NCBI RefSeq assembly: GCF_000143415.4
Contig: NW_003314319.1
Span: 1,072,235-1,136,234, forward strand
From: Selaginella moellendorffii
Lineage: Eukaryota > Streptophyta > Lycopodiopsida > Selaginellales > Selaginellaceae
DNA length: 64,000 bases
Reading direction: 5' to 3'
Shown here: positions 51,060-63,916 of the stretch, piece after piece
Position numbering within the stretch: position 1 is the first letter of the stretch
Layout: each line of letters opens with the position of its first letter
Translations under genes and position numbers: made by a program
The notes under the pieces: generated by a model
Seen by the model: the letters and a program-made list of their open reading frames with translations, nothing else
The model's database searches: none
Told to the model about the DNA's origin: nothing

Positions 51060-51745
51060 CTACTTTAGTCACTTAACCACACCTCTGACCACTTGGAGGA
51101 GTCTCATTCACAACCTCTATAAGTCCAATTTAGGATGTGGGGCTTGCTAGCCCCGAGAATGGCATTCATGCCACTCAACCATTGCACTAGGTCCAAGTGC
51201 TTCGCGTGTCTGATCCCATGACCGACACCCCAAGGTATCATTGACATATCAACCCATTACTCTAAGGCCATACCCATTCACCTTGGTGACACCGGTGGTC
51301 CAACACCACCTACATCACAGTCCTGTCTCTCAAAGACTGGGGCATCCATCCATGAGTGATCATCTTAGATTCCGCATCCTTAGGATGCCCACAAACATGG
51401 GGAATAGCCTTCCTAATATCCCTTTTACAGCCTTTGGGTGTTTTAGCCATGGGCTTAGAGCGAGGTTTCATTGAGCCACGCTAGGTATCCAAGTAGGTAA
51501 TGCCACCCATACTTGGATTGGGAGCATTGACCATTCGATCTCTCGGGGGAACTAGAGCCGACTTTTGAACACTTCACCAAGTTACCTCGCTTGTTGGTTC
51601 ATATTCACTTTAGCCTTGGACTTCCCAATGGTTATCTCATCACCCAATACTTGGGTATAGCCTTCCTGGGCCAAATTAACCTTTTCTGGCCAAACTGGCT
51701 CCACTAGGGTTTAACCCCCATACTCTCCTTGTAGCCCCCCCCCTT
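51060..51745 (-). repeat. R-family repeat, right arm
   Basis: Mirror of 24140-24860. The homopolymer at its end is shorter here (nine C at about 51737) than in the left arm. Confidence 0.7.
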
Positions 51746-51783
51746 AGGGGACAATCGCTTTGGGCTTTCACCCAACAGCCTAT

Positions 51784-51980
51784 ATTAGTATTTGGACTCG
51801 GACTGGGACTTGAACTCGGACTCGAACTCAGACTCGATCTCAATCTCGGACTTAGACTTGGACTCGGTCTCGGTCTCGGTCTCGGTTCCATCTCAGACTC
51901 CATCTCGAGTCCATCTCAGACTCCATCTTGGACTCCATCTCAAGTCCATCTCGAACTCCATCTTAGACTCTGTCTCGAGT
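51784..51980. repeat. Hexamer minisatellite, right arm
   Basis: Mirror of 23905-24110; GACTCGGACT, GGTCTCGGTC and CATCTCAGACTC-type units. Confidence 0.85.
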
Positions 51981-52204
51981 CTTCCATATATCATGTGTTG
52001 GTCCTTTTGTGTCCCTTCTCTAGAGACTCACTTACTGCTTGCTTCGTGCTCATTCCTCGAGCCCTTCGTTTAGGAGTTTCACTCCTGCTCTCAACTTTTC
52101 AAGTCGGAGCTTTTAGTCCAAACATGTTACGCTCATTTGGCTTTCATTTCGGCCACTACCACATGGCACCCACTTTGGGGCCTAAGGATTTTATGTTTAA
52201 CATA

Positions 52205-53066
52205 ACTCCACTTTAACTTGTTTTGTTGTGTTTAAATCCAGGCTTGGGCAGTTTGCTGTTCAAAAGTAAAACTTTATCCATGACATCGAGCAACTTCAAT
52301 TTTTAGCAGACTTGAGTGAGGATGACATCTGCGAACATTATGATGATGATCTTGCAACACTTCATCACTCACGCACTCAAAATGACGGTATAACTTTGTT
52401 CAACAACCCAATTAGTTTTATGCTCGCTATATGGTGCAAAGTATGTCTTTCCCTTTCATTTTATAAGGGCTTCTTTTAATTGTTTTGGTTTTTAACCTTT
52501 GGTGAAGGTCAAATAAGATGTTTATGAACTTGTATATCGGGAGAAGAGTCGGGAAGAGCTCTCAACTGAGTTCGTACAAATTGAGCATAAAATTCGACAT
52601 GCAAATTCTTCAAAGTTGAAGAAATTAAGATACATTGCAGACAATCGTAGGCCGAAGGAGTGGCTAGAGACTATAGCTGAAATTTCTTCTCATGAATGTA
52701 AGTTTTTTTGTCACACTTCATTTTTCTCAATTATGCATATTTACTTTTGTAGTGAACAAAACTCCAGATGATATAATTTATAATATCGAAAAATTGAAGC
52801 TTCCGTATAAACGACAGATAGAAACTCTGGATTTCCTTAATGTCTGCTTGATGAACAAAGAGAAAGGACTACTAGAACTATTTGAGAACATGATGAGAAG
52901 GGCTATCTACATCATGCAAACTATAAGTGAAGGTGAGAAGGTATATGTCTGTAACTCATTCTTGAATCTATTGTACATCCACATATGCACATTTTCCAGA
53001 CCCACCATTGGGCAATTCCTACAGTGCTCAAGAAAAGTTTGTAAACCCATAAAGCCACTTGTCTAA
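52205..53066 (+). pseudogene. Unknown spliced gene X, right-arm copy
   Basis: First exon readable as FLADLSEDDICEHYDDDLAT and LFNNPISFMLAIWCK. Intron from 52441 (GTATGT) has lost its acceptor (TAA for TAG). The second exon reads EQIEHKIRHANSSKLKKL-like sequence and NRRPKEWLETIAEISSHE. Intron 52697-52751 ends TTTTGTAG. The third exon reads NKTPDDIIYNIEKLKLPYKR, QIETLDFLNVCLMNKEKGLL. The third exon is open where the spacer copy has a stop. Not recognised. Confidence 0.45.
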
Positions 53067-54598
53067 GAAAAAGTAGTATATTAGACACCGAATGTAATAG
53101 TGTTTTGTGCTTTCAAGTAGTCCCGCTATGTCAGGAGCAAGATCTTGCAAAAACATGTGGCATTGCTTTTGAAGCATTGGAGGCAATCCCTATCTAATAA
53201 TAAGATTCAGAATTTCATATATAAGGAGCTCTAGTTCAACTTCACTAAAGCCCTCAGTAGAAAAAGGATTATTATATGGAGGTGAAAGTAGAATGTTGGT
53301 AGAACTTGGGGATGGAGGTGGAGATTAATATAAAATGTTGGGGGGCTAAGTACAAGTAGTAGTGGCTTTCCTTCGAGCCATTTCAATACAAACTTCCAAG
53401 GAGCTCAAGAAGAACAAAAAAACTATAATGACTATAACTTTTCTAGATAGTTTATATACTAAGTTTTAGTCTCGGGAATAAGGTTTATTTATTATAACAC
53501 TGACGATACTCAGATTCTTTAAATGTCAATTTTGGAAATGGGGCTTCATAATCATAGCTTGCTTATAAACATAAGAGCTTCTAGAATTTTAGATTATCGT
53601 GTATACACATGCTTTATCATTATAATGAAATCCTACTTTACTACACATATATTCTTTTCTACGCATGCCAAATGTTTAGAGAAATAGACTGTAGGAAAAT
53701 ATAGAACACATTATAGTGGCAGAGCACATTGGCACGCTACCATTCCCTTATATGAGATTGTTTTTCAGTCTTGGAAATGTAGATAAAGTTGATTCTTTGA
53801 TGTGATATTACTTTTGAGTCTTTCGAAAGATTTCAATTTCTTTTATTATTATTCACAAACAACTCTCGAAAACTTTTAATGAGGATTCACTACAAAATAT
53901 ATATCTTGGTCTTATCATATGAGAGGATTGTGATATAAGCAGGAAACACAGTTTTTAATATGAATTAATATTTAAATTACAAATGTCATGGAAAGTGTTA
54001 TGGAGTAGATTTCTTGGTGCTTTCTGCCATGCTGTTCATTTCTTCATTTCTTTTACTCTAAACTGTTGTTTCAGAAGTAACAGAAACATTTTTATCAATC
54101 ATGATAGTGGTCTCCACATTTTCAAATGGGTAATAAAAACGTAAAAACGAATAGGAGTGTAATATGGAGATTGTGGTAATGAAACAAAATTAGAATTCTC
54201 ACATTCCTTTGCACTACAATTGTTACTCACACATATTGTATTTTCCTTGCTTCCCATCTTCTCAAGAACCCTCAAAAATCTTTTGAATGAAGGAATAGTA
54301 TCTACAACTATAAAAATATTCAAAATATTAAGTAGTCAAATCAAAATATAACAACTGTAACAATAGTCATAATAAAATAATATAGCTTTATAAAAGATAG
54401 ATTTTTCTGAACTTTGTCTTTTTTAAACAATTCAATCTTATAGAAACTTTTAACTCAAATATTTACGTATTTAAATATTTTAAAGTTTGTTAGAACCTTC
54501 ATTTGTTCAATTTATATTTCCTTTGTAAGACTTCTAATTGATTATGTTGACTTGAGTTGACTTGTGTTGAATTGAGCTCAACTCAACTTTGGACTATC
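53067..54598. other. Decayed and AT-rich sequence
   Basis: Mirror of 21293-22850: degenerate MARRKVTAT remnant (53040-53382, minus) and unassigned ORF 54323-54099 (minus). Nothing else seen. Confidence 0.35.
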
Positions 54599-55366
54599 CC
54601 CATAACTAGTATATATAAATACATTTTATGGACTTCTCAACACTAAAATAAGATAGCTAATAGCAAGAGAAACTTTGAAAACTTTAAGCATGTAGTTGTT
54701 CTTACCTATTTTAGAAACAATTTAGTAGCACATTTATAAATACTGTCAAAAGAAAAGAGAACAACTATATCTTATACCCTTGTAGCACATATAAAATCTT
54801 TATTGCATTTATTTTATATTCCTATGTTTGTATTGCAAAAAGAAGTATAATGCTTTCTTTAAAGTGTTTTTAGTAGTGATGGCCTGATTTGTGATCAATA
54901 AATTCTAATTTGGTGATTAGATAACAGTAGAACTGGAAGTGAAGACTACATTATCCAATGATTGAAACTCATCCAAATGTTTTGCTTGTGCATTAGTTTA
55001 TTTTGATTTAAAGACAACTTTATCACATATGAGACAATATTTCAGACAAATTGGCTTTCAAAATAAGATGACATGATATATAAATTACATAGGTAAAGTC
55101 ACTCACCAGCTTGCAAATTTTTCTAAGAAAAACATAAATTATTTCTCTAGGATAATTTCACTATATTAGATATCTACATTCTTAAAAAAATATGTAGAAA
55201 TGATGAAGATTTATAAGATGTGATTTTTCAAAATTTTTAATCAAATACTAATCATAGCTAATAATTATAAACTATGGATTTTTGTCATTGCAATGAATAG
55301 TATAAAACATGTAGTAATAATAACAGGATCTTTTTATTGTTCCATAAGTTGATTAAAATTTCTTTC
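54599..55366 (-). repeat. Direct repeat D, unit 2, right arm
   Basis: Mirror of 20525-21292. Confidence 0.65.
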
Positions 55367-56135
55367 TTTACCAACAGATTCCATATTCATAATTGGTGAA
55401 TTTATTTCTCTTATAGATACTTTCTATGATACAATTCAATTATGCATTGCTCCATTTTCATAAAAACTGACTTACAGTTTCCATTTACTATTTAACTTTC
55501 AATAGTATTAATATCATATAACCTAAATAAATATCATCTAAAACTTTGCAATTCTACTTTTCTTAGTAGAGCTCAGATCCTTGCTAGTTTCAACTAGCAC
55601 CCACTAAATTGCAATCGAGGTAAGTTAAACCTTTCATTTGTAATTTTCGATACACAAGGGATATTGTAATTTGGATCTCATCATGCTCATTGGTGAAATA
55701 TAACTCTATTCCCAATATAAAATTATCCATGGGCAATCCATGTAATAAATTTTTTGTTCATTATAATTAATTTAAAAAGTTAGAACAAAGGATTAGCACT
55801 TTAAAAACAAAGGCAGCAAATTTTAGGAATTTGGCACAATCCTTGATATGGAATCACTTTTCCTAGAAAACTCACATAGCTTAGTTCTATTTTATCTTTA
55901 TTAACAAGGTGGTAGATACATTTGCTTAGTATATATTATTCTTTGTTATTTGGTACAAAAAATTTAAATTTTTAATGGAGACAATAGAGTTCTAGAATCT
56001 ATTAGGATTGTGTTCATCCTTATAATTGCAAATGTGGAATTTGTGCCACTACTTTAAGATTGCACACCTTTGCATTGCTAGTGTATTTTGTAGCCAAAGA
56101 CTCCCTTTGCTTTGAACTTAATCCTTGTAAATTAA

Positions 56136-56946
56136 TAACTAGTACATCCATATATATATATATTCTATGGACTTCTCAGCACTAAATTCAAAATAACTAA
56201 CAGAAGAAGAAACTTTGAAAGCTTTAACCATATTGTTGTTCTTGCTTTTATGAGAAATAACTTAGTAGCATATGAAACTTATCAATGGTCTCAAAGGAAA
56301 AGGGAAGATTCATATCTTGTGTCATTGTAGCACATATAAAATCTTTATTAAATTTGTTGTACATTTCTATGTTTGTATTACAAAAACCAGCTAAAGGAAT
56401 ATGACAATGTATAACACTTTCTTTAGAGTGCTTTTCATGATGGCCTAATTTGTGGTAAAGAAATTCTAATCCTTTAGTGATTAGGTAATGATAGAATTAG
56501 AAGTGAAAACTATAGTAGCCAATCATTGCAACTCATCTAATGTGCTAATGTTTTGCTACTGCATTAGCTACTTTGATTTGAAGACAAACTTGCATATGAG
56601 ACAATATTCCCAAAGTTGTGATTTCAAAATAAAATTACATGATTTATAGATTACATTAGGTAAAGTCACTCACCACCTTGCAAGTTTTTCTAAGAAAAAC
56701 ATAAACTATTTCTCTACAATGATTTCACTATACATGATACCTACATTGTTAAGAAAATACATATAAATGATAAAGATTTATAAGGTGTAATTTTAAAAAA
56801 TAAATGAATCAAATAAATCATAGCTAATACTAATGATATATAGTGATAGGTATGAACTATGGATTTTTGTCATTGCAATGGATACTATAAAAATGTAGTA
56901 ATACTAACGATCTTGTTATTTTTGTATAAGTTGATTAAATTTTTTT
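56136..56946 (-). repeat. Direct repeat D, unit 1, right arm
   Basis: Mirror of 18940-19755. The interval 55367-56135 between units shows no gene. Confidence 0.65.
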
Positions 56947-56977
56947 TCATCCCAATAGCCTTAATATTCAAAATTGG

Positions 56978-57783
56978 ATGTTAACCTTGACAGTTGTTTT
57001 GCAAAAGCTAGCAGTTTCAGAAGATCTGTCATCCAAGCTGCAAGGCTGGACACTCTCCAGGATGTTTCGCTCAAAGCTGGAAGGCAAGTGCCCGCTTGCA
57101 ACTACAAGTAGTGTCTATCTAGAGCTGGAGGAGAGCTTGGCGAAGCACTTGGCTAGAGATCTCAGTGAAGAAATAGGCATCAACTTCATGGACAATAGTC
57201 AGCTCTGCTCCAAGTCAGGTGCTTGCCTCCTCTTCAGGCTCTCTTTTACTTGAGTATGAAGCTGGCATGAACAGCGAGCTTGATCTTGTAGTCACTTGGA
57301 AAGCCCGGGTGGATTGGTCTCGGTTCTACACAAGCCGGTATTTGGCTGGCAGCGGGAATGCAAGGGGATCCATCATCATTTCGTTTCGAGCAAATGATGG
57401 TTCTTCTCGAAACTGTTACTCTTCAGGTATCAAGGCAGTCGACTACGTTGACATTATGATCCTCCAGATAATACCATGGTTTGTTCATTTGTATGGCCAC
57501 GCGCTAAAGGCTTTGTTGGATGGCCGAAATGTGGAGTTTTGATCCATGGTTAGATTGATGAGATTCACACCGGCAGAAGATTGCAAAGCTCCTGCTGCTG
57601 TGGAGGTTCCTTTGCAAGTTTCTATTGCAACCCATGCTGTAACTTTGACAAGGTTTGTGATATTGCTGGTTGCTTTGGAAGGGATCTTGATGATGCTGTT
57701 CCATTCATGTAGGGATTTCTTCACATCGACGATCATCCTCTAAATGCAAACCGTGGATTTGATCTGCCGTCCACAGTTATCAC
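56978..57783 (+). pseudogene. PIG-T/Gpi16 gene fragment, copy 6 (longest form, right arm)
   Basis: Best copy for identification: GWTLSRMFRSKLEGKCPLAT matches the WSLxxMFxxxLxxxCPLA block of PIG-T. RYLAGSGNARGSIIISFRAN and IIPWFVHLYGHALKALLDG match the GxGxxxG and VPWYxRLYxHTL blocks. MRFTPAEDCKAPAAVEVP matches the PAxDR block. After an intron at 57657-57712 (56 nt, GTGATA...CATGTAG) GFLHIDDHPLNANRGFDLPS matches the C-terminal block. Without splicing, the frame stops at TAG 57710. One to two frame changes near 57215-57260 and the lack of both ends make it a pseudogene fragment. Confidence 0.92.
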
Positions 57784-57860
57784 TTATCATTTATAAACAT
57801 TTTAATAATAATAAAGTTGCTAAATTGTGAGTGCATGGAATATGGAAAGAGAATACAGAA

Positions 57861-60800
57861 AATATGCATATCAATTAACCCAAAAACCCTAACTTATATA
57901 CAAGAGTGAATGGTCCAAATTGAAACCAATCTGACGGGTACCAAAATCCCACTACGTTAATATTAGTATATGGCATCATAGCCATACACTTGGCCCTCAC
58001 ATCATCCCCTCCTCTCAGAATAATGGAAGATCATTAGGGTTCTCTTGTAGATGGGCTGGGATCTAGAGGAACATTAGGAGGAGGCATTGGCAGATGTATA
58101 GATGGTATTAACTGCTCCTGATCTCTTTGTATAAAGCGTTTCAACCTTTGCACATGTATAATCTCTGGAGGATCAACCTGCTAGATGTCATGCCGAACCT
58201 CATAAACTTGTGGTTCAACTTGCCACAACACCCGATACGGTCCTTTCCACTGTGCAAGGAGCCCCTTAGATAAACCATGTACCGTAAGATGGGGAAAACA
58301 AATTAACACTAAATCATCCACTTTGTACTCCACAAGTGGACAATGATGGGAGTGTTAGCGCTGTTATTGTCCCACTTGTATGCGGCCTAAGTGTTCAGCA
58401 AACTCTACTCAGACAAGTGGAAGAATGCTTATCAAATACTGATCCCACGACCTAGCATCGGTAGCTCGTGGCAATTGCGACAGTAAACCCAGCTCCATTG
58501 GTAATACTAGATCATGACCATATAAGAGTTTATATGGTGAAGCACCAATAGAACTCTGCACCCCTGTGACATATGTATACCGAAGAGACGGCAAATAACC
58601 ATCCCAATCCGAATGCTAAAAGTTCATATACTTTGCAATCATCCTTTTGAATGTCCGAACAAGCCGTTCCTCTAAAACATCTGATTATGGATGATAAGCA
58701 CTCGTGAAAGTGTGATATATCCCCAATTGAGACGTCAGAACATGAAATGCCTCAACTATAAATGTGCAACCATTATCCGAAAGAATCTGCTCTAGACAAG
58801 AATGCTGGAACACCACTTGATTGAGGAGGAAGTATCCAACAACAGTTGCAAAGGTGCTAGCAAGAGCACCAACTTCCACCCAACGAGTCGAGTAGTCAAA
58901 AACAATAATAACATACTCATTGCCAGCAATCGACTATGGAAAGGTCCCATAAGATCAAATTCCACCAACTCAAATGGACGGGAAATTGTAATTGACTCCA
59001 ACCGTCCTTCCACAACACGAGGGGGAATATTACGAGTTTGGCACCAAATGCAGCTATGCACATACCGGATAACATCATGTCACATCTTCGGCCAATAGAA
59101 AACCTGTGCAGCTTCTTAGTTACACGATGATGTCCCATATGCCCACCTAGCAGTACGACTAACGAAGTTCTTCCATTTCACTAATGAAGTGACGGCAACA
59201 TGGTCACCTTCAAGTAATGTCCAAGAACCATGTAGATATGCCTGAAGTTTCTCAAAACCCCAGAGTGTTGCTAAACACTCCTTCTCTATTGTGGAGTAGT
59301 TCATCTTCGCTGGTTGTAATGTATGGCTTATATACACAATGGGATGGCACTGACAAAGCACACTCAAGCTTTCTTGCATCAACACTTCTCCAACACTAAT
59401 GTCAAAAGCATCCATGTGCAAAATAAAAGGTCGAGTATAGTCAGGATATGCCAAAACTGGAGGAGTCGTCAATAGCTCTTTGAGATCCATGAATGCCTGC
59501 TGACAATCCGGAGACCAGATGAAAGATGATGTTGATGACTCCAGCAACGCTTGCAATGGTGCAGTGCGATCAAAAAGATGATCCACAAAGCGACTGAGAT
59601 ACTGCACCTTGCCCAAAAAGCACTACACATCATTTACACACTTCAGAGTAGGGAACTTTAGAACAACCACAAGTTTGTCAAGATCAATTTGCAAACCCTC
59701 ACGAGAAATATAGTACCCAAGATAAGTTGTGTCCTTGGAACCAAATACGTACTTTGACCACTTCAACTTTAAACCAACGTCACGAACCAAACGGCATCAC
59801 CAAGAACTCATACAATCTAAATGGTATACGAAAAGCAGTCTAAGGAATATCTTCTTCAGCTATTGGTACTTGCCAGTACCCAGAAGCAAGATCTAGCTTG
59901 GTGAACTAATGACTTCGCCTTAGACAATCCAAAAGATCAGCAGTGTGAAGAAGAGGGTACACATCTGGGAACGTCACTTCGTTTAACGGATGATAGTCGA
60001 TGCATAAACGAATACTCCCATCAGGCTTCGTCACAAGATAAGGTTCACATACCCAAGGACATTGCGACTTCCGAATAACACCCTTCTCTAACATTTCTTT
60101 AATATTTGCGTGTAAAATCTTGATCTCTTTGGGTGACCGACAACGAACAGGAACCTTGATTAAACGAGCATCCCTATTTGGAATTGGATGACGTGTGGCA
60201 ATCTTGGCCCCAGACGATGTGTCAAAGTCAAAGAGATCAGAATACTCCTTCATAAGCTAGTCAACCGCTGCAACACAAAGATTGTTGAAGGGACTGGAAA
60301 AGGGAAGAGAAGAACAAGACGGAAACATAGAAGGAAATAATAGGGGAACAAAAGTAATGGAAGCAGAAGTAGAAATAGAGGGACGAAGAAGTACAAAAGT
60401 GAGAGGAATGGATGAAACATAAGAAAGTATGAAACAAGGGGGAGAAGCCTCAAAGTCACATTTAGCATGATTGCACTGCAACTAATCCATACCAAGGATG
60501 AGGTCGAAAGCTTGACTCGGCACCACCCGCAAGGATTGCAACTCAAGCTCAAGATCACCCACACACACAACTAGGTCCGCCTCATCCCATGCACATGCAT
60601 GTGTACGGCTATTGCCATAAAGAATGAAAACTGGTTATGCCGCATGACGCAAGTGTAAACGGCAACTTGTGGCAATAGGTTGAGCAATAGAAGATAAACT
60701 CGAATCTGTATCAACCAATATAGAGAGAATAATAGGAGACCTCTTGTTATAAAAACGATTTTGGAAAATAAACACTGAATGAACCAATGCCGAGTGAACC

Positions 60801-62508
60801 CCTTGATGATACTCCCAAAAGAAAGATGGAGGGGTCATTGAATTATTTGCGCAAGGTCCCTCCATTACTAGCGCAACTTTTCGTTTCCCGGATGCATTGT
60901 AGTGTCTAGACCTTCCACTACAGCAACACCAACAGGATGTTGTTGATGCCAAAGTCTCCACCCAGGAAATGGAGGTTGCCAATCCGAAAAACGCTAACAA
61001 TGCCAATAGGTATGCCCAACTTCATCATATGCCCAACAACAAACGTCATGGCCATGACCACATCCTTGCCCTTGTCCTTGGACTCGAGCAGCAGCACCAC
61101 CAACCTCCATTGGAACAGAACCATTGCCTACAGGAAGAGGAGTAGAAGGATGGCCAACAAGAAGTGGACGAGGCGACATCTCATAATGTTGTGCCAAGCG
61201 AAAAACATCGTCAAGAGTTGCTGGAGCAAGTGCATGCATAAGTCCAACAAGATCTTGATGAAGTGCTGGCCACAACATTCCTAGCTTAATCCGCTCCGAC
61301 ATATTTGGCTCCGCACAAAGCAAAAGACTTCGGAAACGAAAGCTAAATTGCATCACTGACTCAAATGGCCCTTGGCGAAGATGATGTAATTGTTGGAAGG
61401 CATCATCACAATCGTCGGCATGTCCAAATGTGCATTTGAAGATGTCCGGGAGAACACTCCAATCCCCACAAGTGGCTGCACTCAAACCATTGTACCACTG
61501 CAACGCCGTCCCTTGGAGACATGTGGGAAACTCATGCAAATGTTGAGTATCATCCCAAGAATGATATGTGGCAATCACTGTGAAGTGATTGAACCAATAG
61601 TACACAAGGAGCTTACATTTGGTATCGGAGCGGTCTCGGGTCTGACTCTGTTGGTTGGTTTAGGGGAAGATTCCCCACCACATATTGATTGACATCTAGC
61701 TGGTCTAGTTTGCTCTTGCTAGGCTCGACCTGAGGGGTAGGGTGTCAAGAGAGCGGGGCTCTCGAGAGAGCTGCGGCTCTCAGCTTCCGTTCACGAGGGC
61801 ATGAACTTGTAGGGAAGCGTGGTGGATTGTAAGCAACCAAAGGGAACGACTCGAGAGACGATCTATGGGGTTCAAATATAAAGGGAAAGGGCCCATGAAC
61901 AAGAGTGCACCCCTTTTTCCAATCGGTTAAGGGTCTTGGGATAGTTGGAGTTAAGCGTCCTTGGGTTTGAATAGTATTGGGCTGGGTGACCTCCCGGGAA
62001 GTCCAATCTCAGGAGCTTACAGATTCCCACGAAAAAACTCCAACTAAATGCGAGGATTGGCACCAAGAGCAGGAGAAGTTGTACCACGTGCCATGAATGC
62101 CGCTATCAACTGAGTTTGGTTGTTCAATTGTAAACACATAGCATTAAGCAATTGTACTAACTCAAAGGAGGAGATTGCTGATTTGCTATGAAGATGAACA
62201 AAAAGGAAAGAGTGAAAGAAGAGGAATGACAAAAGCTAGAAGGAAATGGAGATCTAGATAATGCAAAAAGCTAAATCTAAACCAAAATCCTGAAGGGAAA
62301 AAACAAATGGAAAAACCTAGATGTAAACCAAAATCCCAAATCCAAACAATCCTCAAGGATAATCAAAAGATTACATATCAATTAACCCATAAACCCTAGT
62401 TTATATATAAGAGCGAGTGATCTGGATTGAAATCAATCTAACAGCTACTAAAATCCTACTATGCTAATATTATTATATAGCATCATAGCCGTACACTTGG
62501 CCCTCACA
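57861..62508 (-). mobile_element. Degenerate Ty3/gypsy retrotransposon, right-arm copy
   Basis: Mirror of 13384-18035 with the same RT deletion and the same L-family insertion (61615-62024). LTRs begin at 62508 and 58001 (minus). Integrase 58030-59140, RNase H region 59116-59616, RT 59660-60253, protease 60640-60900, gag 60994-61605. Here the integrase zinc finger is longer in frame (HSCIWCQTRNIPPRVVEGRL) than in the left arm. Confidence 0.88.
60994..61605 (-). pseudogene. Gypsy gag, right arm
   Basis: 203 codons. Differs from the left copy at about six residues (for example SVLPDIF versus SVLLDIF, FSFRFRS versus FGFCFRS, VGHPST versus AGHPSA). The zinc knuckle has the same Tyr-for-Cys change. 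Confidence 0.8.
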
Positions 62509-63361
62509 AAAAATATTTAATATTAAATTTTAACTTAATAACAATATATACAAGAATTATATTTATATATCTAATATTGAATGTATATATATAAATTTTT
62601 TTAATAAAATCTTTCTCAATTGAAGATATGCATAATATAAAAAATTAAAAAATAATCTTGAAAGCTTATATTATTAAATGTTTATATTGTTGTGATAACA
62701 TTTATGATATTTTTAGCATATTTGAGTGGTTTTTCAACAGTAGAATAAGGAGTTATTACCTATCTTTATAATGTTATAACACAATATATGTTTTCAGTGT
62801 TTATGAAATTTCACTAAAGAGTAAAAATTGATATATTCTTACTGCTTTTTCTAAATGCCACACCATTAAAACTTCATTGGAGTACCTAAATAAAATTTTA
62901 TAAACTTTAAATTTATTATATAAAATAAATAAATTTATGATATAATTGTTATGTTTACAATTATCTAAAGCAAAAATAAATTATAAAATTTAAATATATA
63001 TATAAAATTTCCTTTTAAAATGAATATAATAGTTAATCCTTGTTCTAACTTTTTAAATTAATTGTAATCTAAAATAGAAAATGAGTAAATATATAGAGTT
63101 TCTAGTTTAACAACTACAACAAAGTCAATTGTCTTAGAAGACAATTGCAATGACATTGTTGTAAACAATAAAGTCAAACTACTTGTTAAATAGGAGGAAT
63201 CTTTGCATAGGATAAATAAACCTCCTTAAATGGTATAATCTAGAAAGAGTTAAGCCATAAAATCTCAAATTCACAAATATTAGAACTAATAACATATACT
63301 TGATTAAGGCTTACACCATCTAGAAGTATATATATTTATTGGCTCACCCTTCAATAGGACA
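62509..63361. other. AT-rich flank, right arm
   Basis: Mirror of 12541-13383; no gene seen. Confidence 0.4.
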
Positions 63362-63680
63362 ATGTATTCAATAATTTTGAATGTCAAGAAATTAAGTAAA
63401 TTTTGTTCAATTGGTAGACTTGCCTACACCAGTACCCATTGTGGAGTCATTAATGCAAAATTCTATGAGGCTAAAGGTGTTGGTTCTATTCTCATTGAGC
63501 TTAACAAATGGCACTATACGCATGTCCCAGAAATGCAAGAAAATTTGTTATCTATGAAAAGCCTTTTTTATCTTACTCTTCAATTTCCAGAGATCAACAC
63601 AGTATTACTTTTTATTTTGATGTGGTCAAGGTGATGCACAGTACTTATTTACAAGTTTGATGCTATTTTAGTGCCTCTCG
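63362..63680 (+). mobile_element. Ty1/copia remnant, outer edge of right arm
   Basis: MYSIILNVKKLSKFCSIGRL, GVINAKFYEAKGVGSILIEL, HVPEMQENLLSM. Differs from its mirror (12258-12530) at about six of 90 residues, the highest divergence seen along the arms. Confidence 0.6.
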
Positions 63681-63916
63681 TATTTATAATTTATAAACAT
63701 GTTTATAATTTATAAACTTTCTTAAACCTTTTCTAGTATATTCTTTTTTATTCTACCATCTAATGGTTGATATGCAATAAAATTAATCTTGTATATATAA
63801 ATTACAAACATGCTTATAATTATAAACTTTATTTGATCAATTGGATTAATAAGTAATAATAAAACTAGTATTAAGCAAACCAAGCGTTGCTACATGCAAC
63901 GCGTAGCAATTTATTT
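63681..63916. other. Unmirrored insertion at the arm edge
   Basis: Starts with tandem TTTATAATTTATAAACATG. Near its end it contains GCGTTGCTACATGCAACGC (7-bp stem). On the minus strand this stem is followed within 20 bp by CTAG (63865-63868), reminiscent of a Helitron 3' end. No gene. Confidence 0.4.

Larger units (their letters stand above)
37231..63680 (-). repeat. Right arm of the giant imperfect palindrome
   Basis: Mirror of 12213-33500 with one added 5.09-kb gypsy insertion and one extra 96-bp minisatellite unit. At 63681 the match stops; the left-arm edge sequence restarts at about 63917. The palindrome therefore probably continues past the window. Confidence 0.93.

Noticed and set aside
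12213-63680. Long terminal inverted repeats of a Maverick/Polinton-type element
   Set aside because: No polymerase B, packaging ATPase, capsid or integrase set typical of that class is present; arms contain only retroelement and host-gene debris.
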